From contig MPCU01000003.1 of NCBI GenBank assembly GCA_001874305.1, positions 62,001 to 126,000 of the forward strand: a stretch of DNA of 64,000 nt, given 5' to 3'. Position 1 is the stretch's first letter; every line of letters begins with the position of its first letter. Under the pieces are notes generated by a model. The model did no database searches. It was not told the DNA's origin and worked only from the letters and a program-made list of their open reading frames with translations. The position numbers and the translations under genes are program-made. This DNA is from Bacteriovorax sp. MedPE-SWde. Lineage in GTDB: Bacteria > Bdellovibrionota > Bacteriovoracia > Bacteriovoracales > Bacteriovoracaceae. Positions 58,604 through 64,000 of this stretch are shown here, in pieces.

Positions 58604-59581
58604 ATGAGCTTTAGAGTTAATCTCGACTTTGATCAGGCACTACAGAAAAATAATCCACGTTATGAAAATCCAAGAATCAATAAGGCCTTCGAATATATCT
58701 TTATTCTTCTTAACGAATCTGAAGAGAATGAACTTTATAATTACAATGACTATGAAGAAAGTTATTTAACTTACTTGAGTGCAAAAGGCTTCGTTATTCC
58801 CCGCTTTAATAAGGGTGGGAAATATTCAAATTGGTGGGGTAATACTGATGAGTTTGAACTTGGTCGTAAGTTAAACTCTAAGATTGAAACTTCTTTATTC
58901 GCTCATAATAATGATCTCTGTCCGTCTGGATTGACTATTATTAATAATGAAGCCGAGTTAGTTAGCGCTACTGATTCAGATGAATCAACTAGGTTTTATT
59001 ACCGTTCTGAATATGGGTTCTCAGGAATGGGGAATAAGGTAATTGAAGTTAATAAGAAATACTCTCTTCGCTATCCAGGAACACTAGTCAATTATCTAAA
59101 TAAAGAACTTAGCTTTGGTATTACTGTTGATCTTAAAACCATGAAGTACTTTATTTGTGAGAATACTATTGATGATAGAGGAACATTTTGTGGCGGACGA
59201 ATTATAGATGAAACTTTCTTAGCAAGCTTATTAGGTATAACGAGAGAGAAATTCATAGAAGAGCTTTTAGTCGTTTTTGAGAAGATTCGTAGACAATACG
59301 GACCATTAAAGATTCAGTTTGATTCTATGATCTATAAAGAAGAAAGCATTAATAAGTGGTATAAGCTTGTTGAAATAAACTATAGAAGAACAATGGCCGA
59401 AGTCATATATCAATTACACTCCAAGCAAGGACGTGGGAAGTGGGTAATTGAGAAAAATATATACACTGATAAGTCTATCTCTGAGTTAGAGACTATATTA
59501 GAAAAACAAAGTAAGAAGAATATTGTTGTTACTTCTCCTTCAGATGCGCCGCTTTTAAGCTACTACCAAACCGAAAAGTAG
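58604..59581 (+). CDS. ATP-grasp-like protein, function unknown
   Basis: A 325-residue protein with ATP-grasp hallmarks, though not all. A glycine-rich flap segment RFYYRSEYGFSGMGN (residues about 128-143) resembles the ATP-binding K/R-x-x-x-G-x-S-G-x-G loop. A later acidic/metal segment KLVEINYRRTMAEV (about 274-287) resembles ExNxR. The N-terminal region contains SAKGFVIPRFNKGG and SNWWGNTDE. The reaction could be formation of a carboxylate-amine or peptide bond. Proteins of this sort occur next to DUF455 genes in my recollection, but I cannot verify that here. It is the last gene of the SUV3-like operon. Confidence 0.5.
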   Translation: MSFRVNLDFDQALQKNNPRYENPRINKAFEYIFILLNESEENELYNYNDYEESYLTYLSAKGFVIPRFNKGGKYSNWWGNTDEFELGRKLNSKIETSLFAHNNDLCPSGLTIINNEAELVSATDSDESTRFYYRSEYGFSGMGNKVIEVNKKYSLRYPGTLVNYLNKELSFGITVDLKTMKYFICENTIDDRGTFCGGRIIDETFLASLLGITREKFIEELLVVFEKIRRQYGPLKIQFDSMIYKEESINKWYKLVEINYRRTMAEVIYQLHSKQGRGKWVIEKNIYTDKSISELETILEKQSKKNIVVTSPSDAPLLSYYQTEK

Positions 59582-59732
59582 TAGAGCGTTTTCCTACAAT
59601 ACTAGTTTTTTCAATAAAAAACACACCTTTATCTTTAGACACTTAAAGAGCTGCCAAAAAAACTCGATAAGAATAACAGTATGTTATAGAAATGGTCGTC
59701 GTATAAGAATATGTCCATAAAGGGAGCGCATT

Positions 59733-60770
59733 ATGATCGGAAAACTTCTCGATCAAATTAAAGATAAGGTCACACCTCTGAAGAAGAAATTCTCCAAGGA
59801 TTCTGATGATGAATATGAAGAGTATGAAGATGATGAAGAAGAGGATGATATAGATTCAGATGATAATACTGAACAGGTAGAAATGCCCGATCTTGATGAT
59901 GAAGAGGAAGATGATGACAGCGAAGATGACTCTGGCGATGAAGATGATGAAGAAGATGAAGATGAAGACGACGACGACGACGATGAAGATGATGACGACG
60001 ATGACGATGAAGCTGCGGCTAAAGCAAAGAAGAAAAAACTAATACAATTAGTTCTCATTCTGGCCATTGGTTATTTAGCTATTGATACATTCTTCTTAGG
60101 CGAACCTGAAAATACAGTACCAGAAGTTAAACAGGTTAAAAGGAAAAGACCTAAGAGAAGAAAACCTCGTAGAGCAAAGAAGAAAGTTGTCGAGGCAAAA
60201 AAAGTAGATACAGCTAAGAAGGTTGAAACGAAAGTTGAGCCAGCAAAAGAAGTTGTAAAAAAAGAAGAACCAAAGAGGATTGAGCCAAAACCAGAACCTA
60301 TTGTAGAAAAAAAGATAGAGAAGACTAAAGAAAAGCCAGTCCCTGAAGTTAAAAAGCCTTCAGCTCAACCTGTTGTAAAAGAAGAAGTGATTAGCGCAGA
60401 AGAGAAAATGAATGTGGATCCAATGTCATCATTAAATTCTAACAAAAAAACACAGGAATCTTTGGACAAACAATTGAGTAAAATAATCGAGAAAGTAGAG
60501 GATGTAAAAGAAGTAAAAAAACTTGAGTATTCCTCTCCTCCTAATTATGAAAACTTTGGTAAATCACTTGTCTATAATTGTAAGGGAAAACACTGGGCCT
60601 GTGTAGATAAGAAGGCACACTTCCAATGTTTAAATAACCTTAATTGGTCAAAGCAGAATTCTAAGAATCCTGAGTGTGTGACATCCAAAATCATGGCCAC
60701 TCCAAGTGATTGTAGAGTGATGCAACTATATAATATTAATACGGTTATTGAAGTACCTGATTGTAAATAA
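59733..60770 (+). CDS. Single-pass membrane protein with extreme acidic N-terminus and Lys/Pro-rich periplasmic linker
   Basis: A 345-residue protein. Residues 23-93 are almost only Asp and Glu. A basic KAKKKK anchor and one membrane helix (103-122) follow, then a Lys/Arg/Pro/Val/Glu-rich linker (about 128-230, in TonB-like style) and a C-terminal domain with six cysteines (YNCKGKHWACVDK...HFQC...PEC...SDC...PDC). The topology would put the acidic tail in the cytoplasm and the cysteine domain outside. AAGGGAG precedes ATG 59733. It sits 89 bp before cheA. The acidic tract is made of GAY/GAR codons and its opposite strand reads as poly-Ser, which is an artefact. Confidence 0.7.
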   Translation: MIGKLLDQIKDKVTPLKKKFSKDSDDEYEEYEDDEEEDDIDSDDNTEQVEMPDLDDEEEDDDSEDDSGDEDDEEDEDEDDDDDDEDDDDDDDEAAAKAKKKKLIQLVLILAIGYLAIDTFFLGEPENTVPEVKQVKRKRPKRRKPRRAKKKVVEAKKVDTAKKVETKVEPAKEVVKKEEPKRIEPKPEPIVEKKIEKTKEKPVPEVKKPSAQPVVKEEVISAEEKMNVDPMSSLNSNKKTQESLDKQLSKIIEKVEDVKEVKKLEYSSPPNYENFGKSLVYNCKGKHWACVDKKAHFQCLNNLNWSKQNSKNPECVTSKIMATPSDCRVMQLYNINTVIEVPDCK

Positions 60771-60859
60771 AGGGTTTCGGCAATATATTTCTTCTAGCGT
60801 CCCATATTGATAATGTTAAAATAATTTTGATTTAAAATTGTTAATTTGAGGACGCGTTC

Positions 60860-63625
60860 ATGGTTGATGTCAATTCACCAATTGTAAAAGAATTTTTAAT
60901 AGAGTCATTTGAAAGTTTATCAAATATTAGTGAAGAGCTAACACAGTTTGAGAAGAGCTCTTCAGATTCAGATTTGTTAAATGCTATATATCGTAAAGTA
61001 CATACACTAAAAGGTTCTGCGAGCTTTTTAGGTCTTAAAGTTTTACAAAATATTACACATCTGTCAGAAAATATCCTTGATGAAATTCGAGAAGAAAAAA
61101 CAAAGATTGATGGAGATATCGTTGATGTTCTTCTTGCTAGCTTCGATGCGTGTATGACTATTCTAAAGTCAATAGAAACATCGGGAAGCGAGGGGAGTGA
61201 TGACTATAGTACTTTATTAGCAACACTTAAAAAAGTTGAAGAATCACATTTCTCTAATGAACAATCACAAGAGTCTCTTGGGATTGATGTGGGTACGGTA
61301 AGAAACTCTGAAAATATAAATACTCAAGAAATTAACCTCGAGAAGACTTCTCAGCCAGCTGTTGAAGTAGTGAAAGATGAAATTGTAATTAAAGAAACAG
61401 CTCCTAATATTGAAGAGATTAAGGTAGATGTCGTAAATGAAAATGTAGCGGCCAGTAAAACTGGAGATGATGAACTACATAAGTTAAGGCTTAAGGCAGA
61501 AGAACTTAAAGAAACGTTAAAAGAAGAGAAAGCGAATAAGGGGAAGGTTCCAAAAGAGACAGTTGCTGTAAAAAGCTCGTCCTCTAACCTCGTCGACTCT
61601 GTCGTACGTGTCAACGTATCACTCTTAGATAAAATTATGAATGTTGTTGGAGAATTGGTTTTAAATAGAAACCAAATCTTACAGTTTGCTAATAACGATA
61701 CGTCATCGGAACTTAGTCGACTTGCACATCAGTTAAATGCCATAACAACAGAACTTCAAACAGATATAATGACAACTCGAATGCAACCAGTTGGTAGTGT
61801 TTTAAGTAAATTTGAGCGTGTCGTTAGAGATCTTTCTAGGCAACAAGGAAAGAATATCAAGCTGTCGATTTCTGGGAAGGAAACAGAGCTAGACAAAACT
61901 CTTCTTGAAGCGATTCGAGATCCTTTAACACATTTAATTAGAAATTCTGTCGATCATGGTGTTGAGATACCTGAAAAAAGATTGTCGAATGGAAAGACCG
62001 AACAAGGTGCAATCAATATTCGTGCTTATCACGAAGGTGGGCAAGTTACGATAGAAATTGCTGATGATGGAAATGGAATAGACCCTGAGAAGATTCTTGC
62101 AAAAGCAATATCAAAAGAAATTATCTCCGCGGAACGTGGAGCTTCTCTTAGTAAGAAACAAGTTCTAAACCTGGTATTTACACCAGGGTTTTCAACTGCT
62201 GAGCAAGTTACAAATATATCCGGCCGTGGGGTTGGAATGGATGTTGTAAAATCTAATATTGAAAAAATTGGTGGATCAGTTGATGTAAGCTCTAAAGTTG
62301 GGGAAGGAACAGTTTTCAAACTAAAGATCCCATTAACTTTAGCAATTGTACCTGCATTAGTTGTACAGAGCTGTAATGAAACTTATGCTATTCCTCAAAC
62401 CAACCTTGTAGAGCTTGTAAGAATTGAAGAAAATGATGATAAAAAAATAGAGAATATTCAAAATTCAGAGTTCTTTAGATTGAGAGGTGATCTCATTCCT
62501 ATCTTTAGATTAGACTCTAGTCTTGCGTTGGAGAATTGTGCCGAAGGTGAAGAAATATCTGAAGATGTAAACATCGCGATACTTAATGCTGAAGGTGCAA
62601 TATATGGTTTGGTCGTTGATCAAGTCTTAGATACTGAAGAGATTGTTGTTAAACCACTTAGTCGAGAACTTAAAGAGATCTCAATCTATGGTGGTGCTAC
62701 AATCATGGGTGATGGATCTGTTGCATTAATTATTGATGCTCTTGGGTATTACAATCATATGGGAAGAGTTCAAGCAACGAAGAAATCTGAAGTTGATCTT
62801 TCTCAGAGACACTCAGAAAAAGAAGTCGCTTATAATGATGAAGTTCTACTTTGTTTACTTGAAGATGGAAGAGAATATGGAATTCCATTGGCAATCGTAC
62901 ATAGATTAGAAGAATTTAAGAAAAGTGATATTGAATGGAGTGGTGAAATGCCTCTTGTCAGATATAGAGGCAAAGCAATGCCACTTATTCAATTAGAAAA
63001 AACAATTGGTGTCTCTAAAGATTCAGCACTTAATTCAAAAGAAGAAGATATCGCGGTTATTGTTATTAATGCAAGGGGTGTACAACTTGGTTTCGTAGTA
63101 ACTGAAATACGAGATATCGCCATTAACCATTCAAAAATTTCTACTGAAACATCTGACAGAGATGGTTTTGTTGGAACAGCATTTATAAATGAAAAAACAA
63201 TTACGATATTAGATATTTATAAAATCGTAGACTCGCTTCCATACGGATCAGAATCAAATACTTCTTCACATAAGGGGAAGGTATTAGTTGTGGAAGACTC
63301 TGAACTGTTTCTTAGGATTCAAAGAGAAATGTTTACTGAGTCTGGTTATGATGTGGACACCGCTATCGATGGTGTAGACGCAATGACAAAGATTAATTCA
63401 AAGTATGTTGCAGTTGTAACTGATGTAGATATGCCTAATATGAATGGTGTCCAACTTCTTAAAAAGATAAGAGAGAGTGAAGAGCTTAAAGAACTTCCTG
63501 TTCTTGCTGTCTCTTCTGTTGTTGAGAGAAAATACGATGAATTGATGAATGAAGGATTTGATTTTTGTTTCGACAAACAAAATAATTATAAAGCAATTGA
63601 AGTTATAGATAAGTTAATAGGTTAA
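60860..63625 (+). CDS. cheA: Chemotaxis histidine kinase CheA with two CheW domains and a receiver domain
   Basis: A 921-residue hybrid. The Hpt domain carries phospho-acceptor His48 (KVHTLKGSAS). A linker of about 100 residues (140-250) leads to the dimerisation/ATPase part, with the N box HLIRNSVDHGVE, G1 DDGNGID and G2 ISGRGVGMDVV. Two CheW-like domains follow: the first begins PALVVQSCNETYAIPQTN, the second EVLLCLLEDGREYGIP. The C-terminal receiver (800-921) has LVVEDSE and phospho-Asp near 855 (VVTDVDMPNMNG). No P2 CheY-binding domain is apparent. It probably signals to a receptor array through the adjacent CheW. The start has GAGGACGCG before ATG 60860. Confidence 0.93.
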   Translation: MVDVNSPIVKEFLIESFESLSNISEELTQFEKSSSDSDLLNAIYRKVHTLKGSASFLGLKVLQNITHLSENILDEIREEKTKIDGDIVDVLLASFDACMTILKSIETSGSEGSDDYSTLLATLKKVEESHFSNEQSQESLGIDVGTVRNSENINTQEINLEKTSQPAVEVVKDEIVIKETAPNIEEIKVDVVNENVAASKTGDDELHKLRLKAEELKETLKEEKANKGKVPKETVAVKSSSSNLVDSVVRVNVSLLDKIMNVVGELVLNRNQILQFANNDTSSELSRLAHQLNAITTELQTDIMTTRMQPVGSVLSKFERVVRDLSRQQGKNIKLSISGKETELDKTLLEAIRDPLTHLIRNSVDHGVEIPEKRLSNGKTEQGAINIRAYHEGGQVTIEIADDGNGIDPEKILAKAISKEIISAERGASLSKKQVLNLVFTPGFSTAEQVTNISGRGVGMDVVKSNIEKIGGSVDVSSKVGEGTVFKLKIPLTLAIVPALVVQSCNETYAIPQTNLVELVRIEENDDKKIENIQNSEFFRLRGDLIPIFRLDSSLALENCAEGEEISEDVNIAILNAEGAIYGLVVDQVLDTEEIVVKPLSRELKEISIYGGATIMGDGSVALIIDALGYYNHMGRVQATKKSEVDLSQRHSEKEVAYNDEVLLCLLEDGREYGIPLAIVHRLEEFKKSDIEWSGEMPLVRYRGKAMPLIQLEKTIGVSKDSALNSKEEDIAVIVINARGVQLGFVVTEIRDIAINHSKISTETSDRDGFVGTAFINEKTITILDIYKIVDSLPYGSESNTSSHKGKVLVVEDSELFLRIQREMFTESGYDVDTAIDGVDAMTKINSKYVAVVTDVDMPNMNGVQLLKKIRESEELKELPVLAVSSVVERKYDELMNEGFDFCFDKQNNYKAIEVIDKLIG

Positions 63626-63630
63626 TAATT

Positions 63631-64000
63631 ATGGAAATAGTAGAAAACAACGAAGAAATAAAAGGAAAGCAAATCTCAAAGCAGCTATGTGGCTTTAAGA
63701 TAAAAGGGGATTACTATGCGGTTTCAGTTCTTGACGTTCAAGAAGTGATTAAGCCTCATTCGTTAACACCTGTGCCTCTTTCTCCTGATTATGTAAAAGG
63801 TTTGATAAACCTTAGAGGACAAATAGTTACCTCTATTAGTCTAAGAAGATTATTCAAAATGGATGATGCTACTGAAGCTGATCATATGAATATAATTGTT
63901 AGAAGCGGAGATTCTCTATACGCATTGATGGTAGATGAGATTCTTGATGTTATTGATGTCGAAGAACAAACATACGAGAACATACCCGATACGATAAATG
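63631..64000 (+). CDS. cheW: CheW chemotaxis coupling protein (partial, runs past window end)
   Basis: The first 123 residues of a CheW domain start at ATG 63631, five bases after cheA. Hallmarks: CGFKIKGDYYAVSVLDVQEVI, LTPVPLSPDYVKGLINLRGQIVTSISLR and ALMVDEILDVI. It couples receptors to CheA. The N-terminus of 18 residues is polar and charged. The end is beyond 64000, so total length and any fused domain are unknown. Confidence 0.9.
   Translation, partial: MEIVENNEEIKGKQISKQLCGFKIKGDYYAVSVLDVQEVIKPHSLTPVPLSPDYVKGLINLRGQIVTSISLRRLFKMDDATEADHMNIIVRSGDSLYALMVDEILDVIDVEEQTYENIPDTIN

Noticed and set aside
59753-60067. An open minus-strand frame of poly-serine opposite the acidic tract
   Set aside because: It is the direct complement of the Asp/Glu codon repeat of the membrane protein gene, has no SD or homology, and is an artefact of repeat composition.
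1-64000. CRISPR array, prophage, insertion sequence, integrative element or restriction-modification locus
   Set aside because: I saw no regularly spaced repeats, transposase or integrase signatures, or terminal inverted repeats, and base composition seems even by eye.

Overview
This is a low-GC (by eye roughly 35-38%), densely coding stretch of a Gram-negative bacterial chromosome. It carries many signal peptides and lipoboxes, beta-barrel-like exported proteins, a PrkA-type kinase, a CheA/CheW chemotaxis locus, a putative ATP/ADP-translocase-type nucleotide carrier, and many exported proteins I cannot assign. Together these suggest a Bdellovibrionota predator or relative, most like the low-GC Bacteriovorax/Halobacteriovorax lineage. 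That placement is inference from gene content and style; no rRNA or other marker is present. I see no insertion sequence, prophage, CRISPR array or rRNA operon.

Layout. 1-8.2 kb: the tail of an upstream gene, a secreted subtilase and a cysteine-cluster protein; a divergent Lrp/AsnC regulator and asparagine synthase; an O-methyltransferase; a lipoprotein phosphatase; and an AraC regulator. 8.2-14.4 kb: an AhpD-like/DoxX-like pair, a DASS anion symporter, a methyltransferase, a DEAD-box helicase, tRNA-His with a clear promoter and terminator, a small exported barrel-like protein and a HAD phosphatase. 14.4-22.4 kb: prkA diverging from a sulfatase-modifying-factor-like protein with a lipoprotein partner, then a leftward operon rhodanese - nadA - cysteine desulfurase - degenerate metallophosphatase lipoprotein. 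22.5-29.6 kb: parA-parB, an exported protein, glutamate dehydrogenase, and a three-gene cassette of a stand-alone ComM N-terminal-like domain with umuD and umuC. 29.7-37.2 kb: a di-haem peroxidase with a hairpin-rich leader, pfkA-gpmI, a lipoprotein, an acyl-CoA dehydrogenase and a predicted PD-(D/E)XK protein. 37.2-45 kb: a hybrid histidine kinase, an RlmL-type rRNA methyltransferase with an APH-family kinase, ahcY, a three-hairpin intergenic leader before rpiB, a membrane protein, a DPM1-like glycosyltransferase and a DCC-family protein. 45-55 kb: a large cysteine-rich exported protein, a DtxR-family regulator, the nucleotide carrier, an M3 oligopeptidase, a fungal-type saccharopine dehydrogenase (LYS1-like), an MFS exporter and a nitronate monooxygenase. 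55-64 kb: an SUV3-like RNA helicase operon with a DUF455 diiron protein and an ATP-grasp-like protein, a membrane protein with an extreme Asp/Glu tract, a CheA-REC hybrid and the start of cheW.

The most unusual features are: (1) the SUV3-like helicase / ferritin-like DUF455 / ATP-grasp-like operon; (2) the ComM-domain-umuDC cassette with an 11-bp tandem repeat before umuD; (3) the nucleotide carrier beside a peptidase, fitting a nutrient-scavenging life; (4) the hairpin-rich leaders before rpiB and the di-haem peroxidase; and (5) the non-canonical metallophosphatase lipoprotein at the end of the nadA sulfur-relay operon. Translation starts were moved inward from the longest reading frame wherever a Shine-Dalgarno sequence, signal peptide or ATGA overlap supported it. 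No intergenic gap exceeds about 300 bases.
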